From Elizabethkingia sp. YR214 (GTDB taxonomy: Bacteria > Bacteroidota > Bacteroidia > Flavobacteriales > Weeksellaceae), in contig NZ_QBUH01000003.1 in assembly GCF_003058195.1 (NCBI RefSeq), positions 124,001 through 188,000 on the forward strand: a stretch of 64,000 nucleotides of DNA, read 5' to 3'. Shown here in pieces: positions 26,316 through 36,500 of this stretch. The notes beneath the pieces are model-generated. The model worked only from the letters and a program-made list of their open reading frames with translations, ran no database searches and was not told the origin of the DNA. Positions within the stretch are counted from its first letter, which is position 1. Each line of letters starts with the position of its first letter. Position numbers and translations under genes: made by a program.

Positions 26316-26675
26316 ATGATCTCAAAAATTATTTTAGAAAATATCAAGATTTACGCTTATCATGGCGTATTGCCGGAAGAGACAATTCTGGGGACTTATT
26401 ACCTGATTAATGCAGAAATTCATGCCGATTTGTGGAAAGCAACTGAGAGTGATGATCTGAAGGATACCATTAATTATGCATTGGTAAACGAGATTATTCA
26501 TCAGGAAATGAAAATACCGTCTCAGCTGTTAGAACACGTTATTGGCAGAATCATGAAGCGTATTGCTGCAGAATTTAAACAGGTAAACTTTATTAAGATT
26601 AAGCTGACTAAAGTGCAGCCTCCAATGCCTGGCGAAATGACAGGAGTAAGCCTGGAGATGGAAAAAGCTTTCTAA
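26316..26675 (+). CDS. folB: Dihydroneopterin aldolase
   Basis: 119 residues from the ATG at 26316; the longer frame starting at 26274 begins inside the nadA terminator and is rejected. Signature IKIYAYHGVLPEE near residue 9 and the tail KIKLTKVQPPMPGEMTGVSL. Cleaves dihydroneopterin to 6-hydroxymethyl-dihydropterin for folate synthesis; the product feeds FolK, encoded at 60046. TTG at 26274-26276 and TAGTTTTA at 26300-26307 are a weak promoter overlapping the hairpin. Confidence 0.93.
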   Translation: MISKIILENIKIYAYHGVLPEETILGTYYLINAEIHADLWKATESDDLKDTINYALVNEIIHQEMKIPSQLLEHVIGRIMKRIAAEFKQVNFIKIKLTKVQPPMPGEMTGVSLEMEKAF

Positions 26676-26753
26676 AAATATATCTTCTTCCTTTTAAAAT
26701 ACTATTACCTTATAAAAATAAAAACTTCAAATACCAACTCAAATAAATATTCT

Positions 26754-27260
26754 ATGACAAACAATTACACCCTTGTGGAAAGATCCCAGGCAACTAAATG
26801 GACACGATTTTTTAATTATATTATAGATGCTACTATTTTTTATATTTTAATTTTTCTGTTTGGGGGCTTATTGGGAGTATGGTATTCCTTAACACAATCC
26901 GAATTGGCTTATTCTATTATACAGGCTATGACTAATGCCAGCAGGTTGGTTGATCAATTTGTTACAATGGTTCTGTATGCTATATTCATGTTTGTGCAGG
27001 AATGGATTTTTAAAGGCAGATCGATTGGGAAGTTTATTACGGGTACAAGAGCTGTTAATGAAACGAATCTTCCCCTAAATGTTATCGACTTGCTAAAGAG
27101 AAATTTTACAAGGGCTGTTCCTTTTGAAGCATTCTCTTTTTTCGGGCAAAATGGTCTACATGATAAATGGTCCAATACACGAGTGGTCAATGTCAAGCAA
27201 TTTGAAGAAAGTCTTAGACTTAGAGATGAAATGGAGGAAATAGGGCAGATTGTGGCCTGA
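26754..27260 (+). CDS. RDD family membrane protein
   Basis: 168 residues. The RDD domain is recognisable from TKWTRFFNYIIDATIFYIL (Arg in helix 1, Asp after it) and the later QEWIFKGRSIGKFITGTRAV segment before DLLKRNFTRAVPFEAFSFF. Three hydrophobic segments. RDD proteins are small inner-membrane proteins of mostly unknown role, some linked to ion exchange. Ends just upstream of tRNA-Cys; no operon partner is clear. Confidence 0.85.
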   Translation: MTNNYTLVERSQATKWTRFFNYIIDATIFYILIFLFGGLLGVWYSLTQSELAYSIIQAMTNASRLVDQFVTMVLYAIFMFVQEWIFKGRSIGKFITGTRAVNETNLPLNVIDLLKRNFTRAVPFEAFSFFGQNGLHDKWSNTRVVNVKQFEESLRLRDEMEEIGQIVA

Positions 27261-27328
27261 AATTTTGAAAGATTTTGCCGAAACATTTTATCTTTAAAGA
27301 AATATTGCTATATTTGCAAACCTAAAAC

Positions 27329-27399
27329 GGTGCTTTGGCCGAGCGGCTAGGCAGTGGTCTGCAACACCATCTACAGCGGTTCGAATCCGCTAGGCACCT
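27329..27399 (+). tRNA. tRNA-Cys (GCA)
   Basis: Acceptor GGTGCTT (27329-27335) pairs with AGGCACC (27392-27398) with one T-G wobble; discriminator T. Anticodon GCA at 27361-27363. A TATATTTG -7 element lies at 27309-27316. Confidence 0.95.
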
Positions 27400-27403
27400 C
27401 TTA

Positions 27404-27435
27404 AAAACCTCTGATTATTCAGAGGTTTTATTTTT
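27404..27435 (+). terminator. Terminator of tRNA-Cys
   Basis: 11-bp perfect stem AAAACCTCTGA (27404-27414) with TCAGAGGTTTT (27419-27429), followed by ATTTTTT. The 230 bases after it hold no gene; a short dyad CATTCG/CGAATG lies at 27575-27594. Confidence 0.75.
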
Positions 27436-27664
27436 TCTAAAAACTTTGTATCTGTAATACAGTGATATACATTTCTTATTTTTTTACTATAAAAATAAAT
27501 TTTCTTTCCGATACTAAAACCCAATATTTATCGTTGTTTCATTAGATTAATGACTTTTTGTCCATAATAATTAACATTCGTTAACGTCCGAATGGAATCA
27601 ATATTGGAGAGCATAAGAAATAAATGCTTTGAAAGTCTTTTTTTTCAGAGGTAAAACGAGAGAT

Positions 27665-28261
27665 ATGAAAAATATAGTATTAACCGGATTGGTAACAACA
27701 TTGCTATTGGCTTCGTGTAATAAAGGAGATCAGAAAGTAGAAGGACCTACTGTAGCAGAACAGAAATTAGATTATCAGGCGAAGCAACTTGAAATTGAAA
27801 AACAGAAGCTGGCCATAGAGAAAGAAAAATTTGCTTTTGAACAGGAAAAGAAAGCAGACAGCTTGGATAAAGCTAAGAAAACAGCGGTAGCTGCAACTTC
27901 TGTAGCTGCGGGAAAAGCTAACTATGCAGGAAATACGAATTATACACCAAGAAAAAAACGTACAAAGAGAAGCTCATATAGTGGCAACTCCGGGTACAAT
28001 GGTGGATATGCGAATAACGGAAGTTCAGGAAATAGTGGCTACAGCAATGCAGGAGTACAGCAACCACAAAAGAGAGGTATGTCTTCGGCAGCTAAAGGTA
28101 CCATTATCGGTACTGTAGGTGGTGCAGCAGCAGGTGCATTGATTAGCAAAGGAAACAGAGGAGCCGGAGCTGTAATTGGTGGTGTTCTTGGAGCTGGTGC
28201 AGGATATGCAATCGGTAGAGCAAATGACAGAAAGACTGGTAGAGTACAACCAAGATATTAA
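27665..28261 (+). CDS. Lipoprotein with coiled coil and glycine-zipper C-terminus
   Basis: 198 residues from the ATG at 27665; an upstream in-frame ATG (27629) would spoil the signal peptide. The lipobox LLASC predicts a lipidated Cys near residue 18. A charged coiled coil follows (about 35-75, repeated EIEKQKLAIEKEKFAFEQEK), then a Gly/Ser/Asn/Tyr-rich stretch and a glycine-zipper membrane segment (GTIIGTVGGAAAGALIS and GAVIGGVLGAGAGYAIGR). It may be anchored in the outer membrane. No known function; ends at its own terminator. Confidence 0.8.
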   Translation: MKNIVLTGLVTTLLLASCNKGDQKVEGPTVAEQKLDYQAKQLEIEKQKLAIEKEKFAFEQEKKADSLDKAKKTAVAATSVAAGKANYAGNTNYTPRKKRTKRSSYSGNSGYNGGYANNGSSGNSGYSNAGVQQPQKRGMSSAAKGTIIGTVGGAAAGALISKGNRGAGAVIGGVLGAGAGYAIGRANDRKTGRVQPRY

Positions 28262-28294
28262 TTTACTTTTACTTAAATTAAGTATAGTTTCAGA

Positions 28295-28320
28295 GGGATG
28301 CAGAGATTGCATCCCTTTTT
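28295..28320 (+). terminator. Terminator of the glycine-zipper lipoprotein gene
   Basis: GGGATGCA (28295-28302) pairs perfectly with TGCATCCC (28308-28315), loop GAGAT, then TTTTTT. Confidence 0.8.
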
Positions 28321-28411
28321 TATATGCTTTCCGGGCAAAACTATATTTTCTGAATAATTGAAATAGATAAATGAGACCTCTTTTAGAGTAGTTTTTTATC
28401 CCAAAATAACC

Positions 28412-28419
28412 TAATTTTG
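28412..28419 (+). promoter_or_regulatory. Promoter -7 element of aroC
   Basis: TAATTTTG matches TAnnTTTG. The start would fall at about 28425, only one or two bases before the aroC ATG at 28427. No convincing -33 TTG. Confidence 0.4.
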
Positions 28420-28426
28420 TATTACT

Positions 28427-29488
28427 ATGTCGAATCAACTAGGTAATTTACTTACACTTAATACTTTTGGAGAAAGCCACGGATTGGCTTATGGTGGAAT
28501 TATAACAAATTTTCCGGCAGGACTGGAGGTAGATCTTGAAGCAGTACAGCATGAGCTGGACAGAAGAAAACCAGGACAGTCTGCAATCGTTACTCAGCGT
28601 AAAGAAAGCGATACAGTTAAATTCCTTTCAGGAATTTTTGACGGAAAAACAACTGGTACACCAATAGGCTTTATTATAGAAAATGAAAATCAGAAGTCTA
28701 AAGACTACGACCATTTGGCTCAGGCTTACAGACCTTCGCATGCAGATTTTACCTACGATCAGAAGTTTGGTTTTCGCGACCATCGTGGTGGCGGGAAGTC
28801 ATCTGCAAGGGAAACTATTAACTGGGTTGCAGCTGGAGCTTTGGCAAAACAATTATTAGCAGATGTACAGATCAATGCTTACGTATCTTCAGTAGGTGAT
28901 ATTTTCTGTGAAAAGCCATATCAGGATTTAGATTTTAGTAAAATCGACGATAATATTGTTCGTTGTCCGGATGAAGAAACTGCTGAAAAAATGATTACCA
29001 GAATCAAAGAAATTAAAAAGCAGGGAAATACAATTGGAGGAACGATTACCTGTGTAATCAAAAATGTACCAACAGGCTGGGGAGAACCTATCTTTGGTAA
29101 ACTTCAGGCTGAATTGGGAAAAGCAATGCTGAATATTAATGCCTGCAAAGGGTTCGAGTATGGTTCTGGTTTTTGTGGTGCTAAGATGCTGGGAAGCGAA
29201 CATAACGATTTGTTTAATGAAGATGGAACTACAAAGACAAACCTTTCCGGAGGAATTCAGGGTGGAATTTCCAATGGTATGGATATCTACTTCAGAGCTG
29301 CATTTAAGCCTATTGCGACTATTTTGCGTCCGCAGGAAAGTATTGATAAAGATGGCAATTCGGTAACTGTGGAAGGAAAAGGGCGCCACGATCCTTGTGT
29401 ATTGCCACGTGCTGTACCGGTAGTAGAGGCTTTAGCTGCATTTGTACTGGCAGATATGATGTTAATAAATAAAACGAGAAAACTATAA
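28427..29488 (+). CDS. aroC: Chorismate synthase
   Basis: 353 residues. Last step of the shikimate pathway, using reduced FMN. Signatures: [19 protein letters not shown] (about residue 11), [20 protein letters not shown] (about 103), [10 protein letters not shown] and [17 protein letters not shown] near the C-terminus. Stop and next start overlap by one base (TAATG), so the thioredoxin-like gene is coupled. A terminator lies upstream, so aroC starts a new transcript. Confidence 0.97.
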   Translation: MSNQLGNLLTLNTFGESHGLAYGGIITNFPAGLEVDLEAVQHELDRRKPGQSAIVTQRKESDTVKFLSGIFDGKTTGTPIGFIIENENQKSKDYDHLAQAYRPSHADFTYDQKFGFRDHRGGGKSSARETINWVAAGALAKQLLADVQINAYVSSVGDIFCEKPYQDLDFSKIDDNIVRCPDEETAEKMITRIKEIKKQGNTIGGTITCVIKNVPTGWGEPIFGKLQAELGKAMLNINACKGFEYGSGFCGAKMLGSEHNDLFNEDGTTKTNLSGGIQGGISNGMDIYFRAAFKPIATILRPQESIDKDGNSVTVEGKGRHDPCVLPRAVPVVEALAAFVLADMMLINKTRKL

Positions 29489-30066
29489 TGGATATTAAAA
29501 AATTCTGGGACGAGGCCGTTACTTATAACGAATACTTAAGACATGCCGGAGAAATTTTGGGAAATCCGAGAAATCAGCAGGATGTTGATTATCTGGAATA
29601 CTACAAGCTAGGAATTCAGAGAATGAATAGAATGTCTGAAAAATATCTTCCTAATGAAAAGCAGGTGGAAATCCTTGCACAAAAAAACTTCAGAGGAAGA
29701 ATACTAATTATTTCTGAAGCATGGTGTGGTGATGCAAGTCAGGCAATACCAGTTGTTGTAAAATTCTTCGAACAATATGAAGTAAGAGTTACGTACCGCG
29801 ATCAGGAACCATCATTAATAGATGATTTTTTGACTAATGGCGGAAAGTCTATTCCTATTATTCTGTTTTTGAATGAAGATTTCAACGTAATAGGGCAGTG
29901 GGGACCACGCCCGGCACATGGAAAAGAACTTCTGAATAAGCATAAAAATGATCCTGAAAATTATACAAAAGACGATTTCTACCACGAATTGCAAGTGTAT
30001 TATGCTAAAAACAGAGGTTATGATACAATTGAAGAGCTTCTGGAATTAATCCCCTCAGGTAACTAA
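29488..30066 (+). CDS. Thioredoxin-family protein with a single active-site cysteine
   Basis: 192 residues. A thioredoxin-like core includes ILIISEAWCGDASQAIPVVV (about residue 71) and GKSIPIILFLNEDFNVIGQW (cis-Pro region). The usual CxxC is WCGDA here, with only one cysteine, so it cannot work as a normal dithiol oxidoreductase. The family is widespread in Bacteroidetes and its function is unclear. Translationally coupled to aroC and 11 bases before a TlpA-type gene. No signal peptide, so probably cytoplasmic. Confidence 0.8.
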   Translation: MDIKKFWDEAVTYNEYLRHAGEILGNPRNQQDVDYLEYYKLGIQRMNRMSEKYLPNEKQVEILAQKNFRGRILIISEAWCGDASQAIPVVVKFFEQYEVRVTYRDQEPSLIDDFLTNGGKSIPIILFLNEDFNVIGQWGPRPAHGKELLNKHKNDPENYTKDDFYHELQVYYAKNRGYDTIEELLELIPSGN

Positions 30067-30077
30067 AAAAAATACAG

Positions 30078-30629
30078 ATGAAAGGTTCAAAAATATGGAT
30101 ATTGGTACTGGTTGCTATTGTTGCAGTGATCTTTCTGGTGCCGGGTCTTAGAAACTTTTTTAAAGATCAGGTAATGATGAAACCAACAGTTGAAAAACTG
30201 AATAATGAAGTTACCGTAACAGATGCTGAATACAATATTGAGCTAAAGGGAATGAATGTGCCAGATGCTAATCTTAAAGATTTCAAAGGCAAAGTAGTAT
30301 TCCTGAATTTCTGGGGAACATGGTGTCCGCCATGCCGTCAGGAATGGCCAACTATTCAGAAATTATATGACGGCAAAAAAGGCAAAATGGAATTTGTACT
30401 TATTGCGATGCAGGATAAAGAAGAAAGTGTAGCCAAGTTTCTAAAAGAAGGTAACTATACTGTTCCTGTATATATTGCAACAAGTCCGCTTCCAGATAAA
30501 TTTCTGGTAAAGACTTTCCCCTCTACATTTATTCTTGACAAAACAGGAAGGATACTGAAGAAAGAGGAAGGTGCAGATGACTGGAACTCAGAATCTAATC
30601 AGAAATTTGTAGATACTGTCACAAAATAG
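30078..30629 (+). CDS. TlpA-family thiol-disulfide oxidoreductase
   Basis: 183 residues. One N-terminal membrane segment (IWILVLVAIVAVIFLVPGL, about 5-23) anchors a periplasmic thioredoxin domain. The active site is FWGTWCPPCRQEWP with an intact CxxC; FLVKTFPSTFILDKTGRI carries the cis-Pro. It likely reduces disulfides of envelope proteins, as in cytochrome c maturation or related pathways. Follows the single-Cys thioredoxin-like gene by 11 bases; the two may form a redox pair, which is inference. Confidence 0.87.
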   Translation: MKGSKIWILVLVAIVAVIFLVPGLRNFFKDQVMMKPTVEKLNNEVTVTDAEYNIELKGMNVPDANLKDFKGKVVFLNFWGTWCPPCRQEWPTIQKLYDGKKGKMEFVLIAMQDKEESVAKFLKEGNYTVPVYIATSPLPDKFLVKTFPSTFILDKTGRILKKEEGADDWNSESNQKFVDTVTK

Positions 30630-30686
30630 ACATTGGTACAGATTTTGAGATTTTAATGCTATCAAACCAAAATATAATTTACAGAA

Positions 30687-31025
30687 ATGGCATTAAAAGC
30701 ATCAAAAATCAGGCTGATACAAGAAGCATTCAGACATAAAGGTTTTATCCGAAAGCTTCCGGATTTATTCAGAATGATAAAATTCATTTCAAAAGGAGAT
30801 TACAAACCCGATCTTAAAGGCTTTCTCCTTCCCGGTCTGGCACTTGTATATGCTATATCACCAATAGATGTGCTCCCGGACTGGATTCCGGTAATCGGAC
30901 AAATGGATGATCTGGCAGTATTAGCACTGGCTATGCCGGTACTAATGAAAGAAGTTGAAAAATTTCTAATCTGGGAAGACGACAAGAAAAACGGAATTAA
31001 AACCATTGAAGTCGAGGCTCAGTAA
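30687..31025 (+). CDS. YkvA/DUF1232 family protein
   Basis: 112 residues. The DUF1232 signature is FLLPGLALVYAISPIDVLPD followed by WIPVIGQMDDLAVLALAMPV (about 46-85), a hydrophobic stretch around a conserved acidic centre. The N-terminus is basic. Members are small membrane-associated proteins of unknown role. ATG start; terminator immediately downstream. Confidence 0.85.
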   Translation: MALKASKIRLIQEAFRHKGFIRKLPDLFRMIKFISKGDYKPDLKGFLLPGLALVYAISPIDVLPDWIPVIGQMDDLAVLALAMPVLMKEVEKFLIWEDDKKNGIKTIEVEAQ

Positions 31026-31044
31026 AAACAATACACAGAATAAG

Positions 31045-31069
31045 CCACCCATTTCGGGTGGTTTTTTTA
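31045..31069 (+). terminator. Terminator of the YkvA-like gene
   Basis: CCACCC (31045-31050) with GGGTGG (31056-31061), loop ATTTC, then T7. Confidence 0.7.
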
Positions 31070-31110
31070 TTTTTGACCTTTGAAACGAAGCCTGATAAAA
31101 ATATCAGCTG

Positions 31111-32046
31111 ATGAATATATTACGGATGAAACAAAAAAACAAACTTCTGATCTCTGTTGTTGGACCTACAGGTATAGGTAAAACTAAACTTGCTATTGAA
31201 ATAGCACAACGCTTCGGAACAGAAATCGTTTCATGCGATGCCCGTCAGTTTTTTAAAGAAATGCCCATAGGTACTGCAATGCCTGATGAAGAGGAATTGG
31301 CCGCGGCTCTACATCATTTTATTGCTAACCTGAGTATTCAGGATGATTATTCTATTGGTAAATATGAAAAAGATGCTCTGAACAAATTAGATGAGTTATT
31401 TCAAAAATATGAGGTTGTAATAATGGTTGGGGGCTCCGGAATGTATGAAAGAGCGGTTATTGACGGATTAGATAAATTGCCGGAAGCCAACGCCGATAAT
31501 ATCAAAAAACTGGAAGCTATTTTGGAATCTGAAGGTATTGCAAAACTTCAGGAGCTTTTAAAAGAAGCCGATCCGTTATATTATGATAAAGCAGATACTG
31601 AAAATCCAAGAAGACTTCTGAGAGCACTTGATATATTCTGGCAAACAGGAAAGCCGTATTCTGACCTTTTAAATAAGAGCAGGATCGAAAGGGATTTTGA
31701 TGTTATCAGAATAGGAATAGAAGCGCCAAGAGAGGTTTTATATGAACGGATTAATAAGCGTGTAGACATCATGATGGAGAAAGGTTTACTGGAAGAAGCA
31801 ACGCTACTTTATCCTTTCCGCGAGAAAACAGCATTACAAACAGTGGGCTATACTGAACTGTTTAAGTATATGGATGGAGAATGGACATTGGATTTTGCGG
31901 TAGAAGAAATAAAGAAAAACAGCAGGCGTTATTCAAAACGTCAGCTCACCTGGTATCGTAAAGCAGATGATATCCATTATTTGCAGCTGGGTTATACAGA
32001 GGAAGATCTTGAAAAGCTATTGAAGCAATTATCCCTTCTAAAATAA
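31111..32046 (+). CDS. miaA: tRNA dimethylallyltransferase
   Basis: 311 residues. Adds a dimethylallyl group to A37 of tRNAs reading UNN codons. The P loop is VVGPTGIGKTKLAIEIA (about residue 15), followed by EIVSCDARQFFKEMPIGTA (canonical DSRQ is DARQ here), VGGSGMYERAVIDGL, ENPRRLLRALDIFWQTGKP and the C-terminal KNSRRYSKRQLTWYRK. An ATG at 31126 is an alternative start. Single-gene unit. Confidence 0.96.
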   Translation: MNILRMKQKNKLLISVVGPTGIGKTKLAIEIAQRFGTEIVSCDARQFFKEMPIGTAMPDEEELAAALHHFIANLSIQDDYSIGKYEKDALNKLDELFQKYEVVIMVGGSGMYERAVIDGLDKLPEANADNIKKLEAILESEGIAKLQELLKEADPLYYDKADTENPRRLLRALDIFWQTGKPYSDLLNKSRIERDFDVIRIGIEAPREVLYERINKRVDIMMEKGLLEEATLLYPFREKTALQTVGYTELFKYMDGEWTLDFAVEEIKKNSRRYSKRQLTWYRKADDIHYLQLGYTEEDLEKLLKQLSLLK

Positions 32047-32047
32047 A

Positions 32048-32073
32048 GAATCACGGCCCGAAAGCCGCGATTC
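32048..32073 (-). terminator. Terminator of the efflux operon
   Basis: GAATCACGGC (32048-32057) pairs with GCCGCGATTC (32064-32073) with one mismatch. The minus strand continues TTTATTTT. It lies 36 bases past the channel-protein stop and 2 bases past the miaA stop, so it could also affect miaA transcripts. Confidence 0.55.
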
Positions 32074-32108
32074 ACATTAAAATAGATTATATAAAAATGG
32101 ATTGACAT

Positions 32109-33521
32109 TTATTTCCATCCGCCACCAAGGGCTCTGTAAAGATCTACCATGCTGCTCAAACGCTGGCGTTTGATAGAAGCAAGATTTAATTCTGCCTGAA
32201 GCGAATTTGCCTGTGCAGTAATTACCTCCAGATAATTAGCCATTCCGCTTTTGTAAAGCATCTGTGCATTTTTTATCCCGTCTTTCAGGGTAGATACCTG
32301 ATCAACAGCTGTCACTTCCTGTGTTTTTAGCTGTTCATTAGAAGCCATCGCATCAGATACTTCACCCATCGCATTCAGAACTGACTGACGAAATGCCAGT
32401 ACATTTTTCTCACGTTGAATTTTTGCAACTTCCAAATCCGTTTTTAATTGTCTCTTTTGGAAGATAGGTTGGGTAATTCCTCCTAAAGCAGAACCGAAAA
32501 GAGACGCCGGAATCTGAAACCAATTATCAAATTTGAAAGAATTGATTCCTCCGCCAGCTGTAATCTTTAGAGAAGGGTACATATTGGCTTGTGCAATACC
32601 AACCATAGCATTAGATTCTAATAATGCTAATTCTTGTTGTCTTACATCCGGACGGCGGCTTACCAATGCTGCCGGCAGACCAGCAGAAACAGTTACCGGC
32701 ATAGAAGCATCTGCAATATCCAGAGATCTGTTTACGGTATTAGGCGCTTCTCCTATAAGAATACTTAAAGCATTTTCCTGGATAGCAATATTCTGTTTCA
32801 GCTGTGAGGTAAGAAGCTCAGTTGATTGTTTCTGTGCTTTTGCCTGCTGGATTCCCAGAGCAGTAGCATCACCACTGTCCCACATTTTCTGTGTAATGGT
32901 TAACGTGTTTTCGCTTAACTCCAGATTAGACTCCGCTATTTTCAGTTGTTTGTCTAACATAAGCAGGTTGTAATAACCCTGAGCAATGGCAGCGATAACC
33001 TGGGTCTGTATTGCTTTTGAGGCTTCATACGACTGTAAATACTGCATTCTGCTTACTTCCTTCTGGTTTTTTATTTTTCCCCAGATATCTGCTTCCCAGG
33101 AAAGGTTGAAGGCTGCATTATAATCTTCGACATGATTCTTTCCGATAAAGAGATTCAGACTCTGACCGTTCATACTGTTTTTAGAGGGCCTTGATATCTG
33201 CGCCGATGTCGTAAAATTAATATCAGGGAATTGTAAATATTTAGCTTGCAATAATCTTTCCTGTGATGCTGCTACCTGCTTTAGTGCAATCTGTAAATCA
33301 AGATTATGATTAATTCCTTTTTCTATTAACTGCTGAAGTGTCTGATCACTGAAAAACTGTTTCCAGCTCATATTGGCAATACTTGCTGTGTCAGCAGTAG
33401 CTGTAAAACGAAACTCCGAAGGCAACTGAAGATCCGGTTTTGTATAAGCTACTCTGGTTTTGCAGGAAACCACAATTGCAGCTGCCATTATTACCAGAAA
33501 TATTTGATGTATTTTTTGCAT
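32109..33521 (-). CDS. Outer-membrane efflux lipoprotein, TolC/OprM (NodT) family
   Basis: 470 residues from the ATG at 33521, which gives a lipoprotein signal with lipobox VVSC (about residue 20). The longer frame from 33611 overlaps the RND gene by 77 bases and has no signal peptide. Two OEP repeats (about 60-255 and 270-460) hold long alpha-helical hairpins, with SWEADIWGKIKNQ and SRRPDVRQQELALLESNAMV as family hallmarks. Forms the trimeric outer-membrane channel for the adaptor and pump encoded just upstream; 13 bases from the pump gene. Confidence 0.93.
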   Translation of the reverse strand: MQKIHQIFLVIMAAAIVVSCKTRVAYTKPDLQLPSEFRFTATADTASIANMSWKQFFSDQTLQQLIEKGINHNLDLQIALKQVAASQERLLQAKYLQFPDINFTTSAQISRPSKNSMNGQSLNLFIGKNHVEDYNAAFNLSWEADIWGKIKNQKEVSRMQYLQSYEASKAIQTQVIAAIAQGYYNLLMLDKQLKIAESNLELSENTLTITQKMWDSGDATALGIQQAKAQKQSTELLTSQLKQNIAIQENALSILIGEAPNTVNRSLDIADASMPVTVSAGLPAALVSRRPDVRQQELALLESNAMVGIAQANMYPSLKITAGGGINSFKFDNWFQIPASLFGSALGGITQPIFQKRQLKTDLEVAKIQREKNVLAFRQSVLNAMGEVSDAMASNEQLKTQEVTAVDQVSTLKDGIKNAQMLYKSGMANYLEVITAQANSLQAELNLASIKRQRLSSMVDLYRALGGGWK

Positions 33522-33534
33522 GTTTTTATAATTT

Positions 33535-36500
33535 TTAGTGTGAAGCAGAATGTTGGTGAGCAAATTCCTTTTGAAGAGCTCTTCTTTTTTTCTTGCTTGG
33601 CATTTTCTCATGCAGGTACTGGAAGATTACATATAGTACAGGAATAATGAATATTCCAAGTACAACTCCGGTAAGCATCCCGCCGACAGTACTAATTCCG
33701 ATTGAATGATTTCCTTTTGCAGATGCACCCTGAGTCCATACCAATGGAAGCATCCCGATAATGAACGCAAAAGATGTCATCAGAATAGGACGAAGTCTTA
33801 ATTTTGATGCCTGAAGCGCTGATTCTATCAGTGATTTACCTGCTTTTCTTCGCTGAACTGCAAATTCTACAATCAGGATTGCATTTTTCGCTAGTAAGCC
33901 TATAAGCATAATCAGTCCCACCTGAACATAAATATTGTTGTCGATCCCTGCCAATCCGGTGAAAGCATATACTCCGAATATCCCCGTTGGAATAGTCAGA
34001 ATAATAGCGAAGGGAAGAATATAACTTTCATATTGTGCAGAAAGCAGGAAGTAAACAAATAGTATACTCAACATGAATATAAATACAGTCTGTCCACCAG
34101 CTTTAATCTCTTCACGGGTAATACCTGTCCATTCGTAGCCATAGCCACGGGGAAGTGATTGTTTAGCTACTTCTTCTACTGCTTTAATTGCATCTCCGGT
34201 ACTATATCCTGGTTTTGGTGTTCCGTTGATGGTTACAGAATTGAACAAGTTATTCCTTGTAACTGTTTCGGGGCCATAAGTTCTTTTTAATTTAACTAGT
34301 GTTTTAGTTGGAACCATTTCGCCGAGATTATTTTTCACATAGATGCCTTCCAGCGAGTTGATATCTGTACGATAAGGAACATCAGCCTGCGCCATTACCC
34401 GGTAATATTTACCAAATCTGTTGAAATCGGATACGAAGCTACTACCGAAATAGATCTGCATAGTCTGCATAAGCTCCGTAATAGATACACCTAGTTGTTT
34501 TGCTTTTTCAGAATCAACTTCTATGGTATATTGTGGGTTTCCGGCAGCAAATGTAGTAAAGGCAAATGCAATCTCCTTTCTCTTCATCAGTTCACCAATA
34601 AATGCCTGAGCTGTTGTTCCTAACTGCTCGAAAGAACCATTGGTTTTGTCCTGTAGCATAAATTCAAAACCACTGACATTACCAAATCCTTGTACAGTAG
34701 GGAAGTTAAAGAAGAATGCATTCGCATCTTTTACAGCACTTACTTTTCCGGTTAAGGTGGCAGCAATCTGATCGGGATCTTTTAGATCTCCTCTTTTATC
34801 AATGTCTTTCAGTCTGATGAAACCTGCAGAATATGGGGATGCATTAGCATTACTGATAAAGTTCAGTCCGTCTGCTACCCAAAGGTGATTCGTTGCATTT
34901 TCCTTTTTTACAATTTTATCTATTTCCTCTGTAGCACGGTGAGTCCTTTCTAATGAACTTCCCGGAGGAGTATTTACAGCATATAATACAAAGCCCTGAT
35001 CTTCTGTCGGGATAAATCCGGATGGTGCTTTGTTGATAAGGAAAACACTGATTCCGGTAATTAATACAAGACCAGTTACAGCAATCCATTTATTCTTAAT
35101 CAAAAACTTAAGACTATAAATGTATTTACGTGTCATCGTATTGAATGCAGCATTGAAAGCTCTAAAGAATTTAGCTCCAAATCCTTTTTTCTCCTGATGG
35201 CCATGATCACCCTGAGGATCGTCCAAAAATAAAGCACATAATGCCGGACTTAGTGTAAGAGCATTAATCGCTGATATAATAATTGCGATAGCCAGAGTAA
35301 AGGCAAACTGTCTGTAAAAGACTCCGGCAGGACCCTGCATAAATCCTACAGGAACAAATACTGCAGACATGACCAAGGTAATGGAAATAATAGCCCCAGA
35401 GATTTCACTCATAGAGCTCATTGTAGCTTGCTCTACGGGCATGCCGGTCTGCTCCATTTTGGAGTGGACTGCTTCCACAACAACAATAGCATCATCCACT
35501 ACAATACCAATTGCCAGTACCAATGCAAATAAGGTAAGCATGTTGATACTGAAGCCAAACAGCTGAAGGAAGAAGAATGTACCGATAATAGCCACCGGAA
35601 CAGCAATTGCCGGAATTAATGTAGATCTGAAATCCTGAAGGAAAATGAAAACAACGATGAATACCAGAACAAATGCAATAACCAATGTCTCCACAACCTG
35701 ATGGATAGAAGCATCCAGAAAGTCCTTGGAGTTATACATGATAATTGGTTTCACACCTTTTGGAAGGGTAGTAGAGAACTCATCAACCTGTTTCTCAATT
35801 TGTGTAAGAATTTCATTAGCGTTGGATCCTGCTGTTTGCAGAATTGCAAACCCGGCAACAGGCTTACCATCTACGCGGTTCGCTGCTGTATAAGTATATG
35901 AACCTAATTCTACTCTGGCAAGGTCTTTTAATCTTAGGAATGAACCATCTGAATTAGCTTTGATTACGATGTTTTCATAGTCATCATTCTTGTTCAGTTT
36001 ACCTTTATATTTAAGGATGTATTCATAAGTTTCTTTACTCCCTTGACCTAAACGGCCAGGCGCTGCTTCCAGGTTGTGATCTTTAATTGCTGCCATTACT
36101 TCCTGAGGGGAAAGATTATTTGCAGCTAAACGATCTGGCTTTAGCCAAATTCTCATAGAGTAATCTCTTGTACCAAATACCTGTGCTTGTGCAACTCCCG
36201 GAATACGCTGTATCTGAGGAATAACATTAATCTTCAGGTAATTTTGCAAGAAGAGTTCGTCATATTGTTTAGGATCTTCACTGTATAATCCCATAAACAT
36301 GATAAAGCTGTTCTGTACTTTCTGTGTTGAGATCCCGGATTGGGTTACTTCCTGAGGAAGCTGACTCATTGCCTTGGAAACTCTGTTCTGAACATTTACA
36401 GAAGCATTATCCGGATCTGTTCCCTGTTTGAAAAATACATTAAGGGTCATTGTTCCGTCGTTACTGGAGTTGGACGTCATATAGGTCATGTTTTCCACCC

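Noticed and set aside
27575-27594. Inverted repeat CATTCG/CGAATG upstream of the glycine-zipper lipoprotein
   Set aside because: Only a 6-base stem in AT-rich DNA; too weak to call an operator.
33522-33611. Longer N-terminus of the efflux channel protein
   Set aside because: It overlaps the pump gene and would destroy the lipoprotein signal at residue 1-20 of the shorter form.
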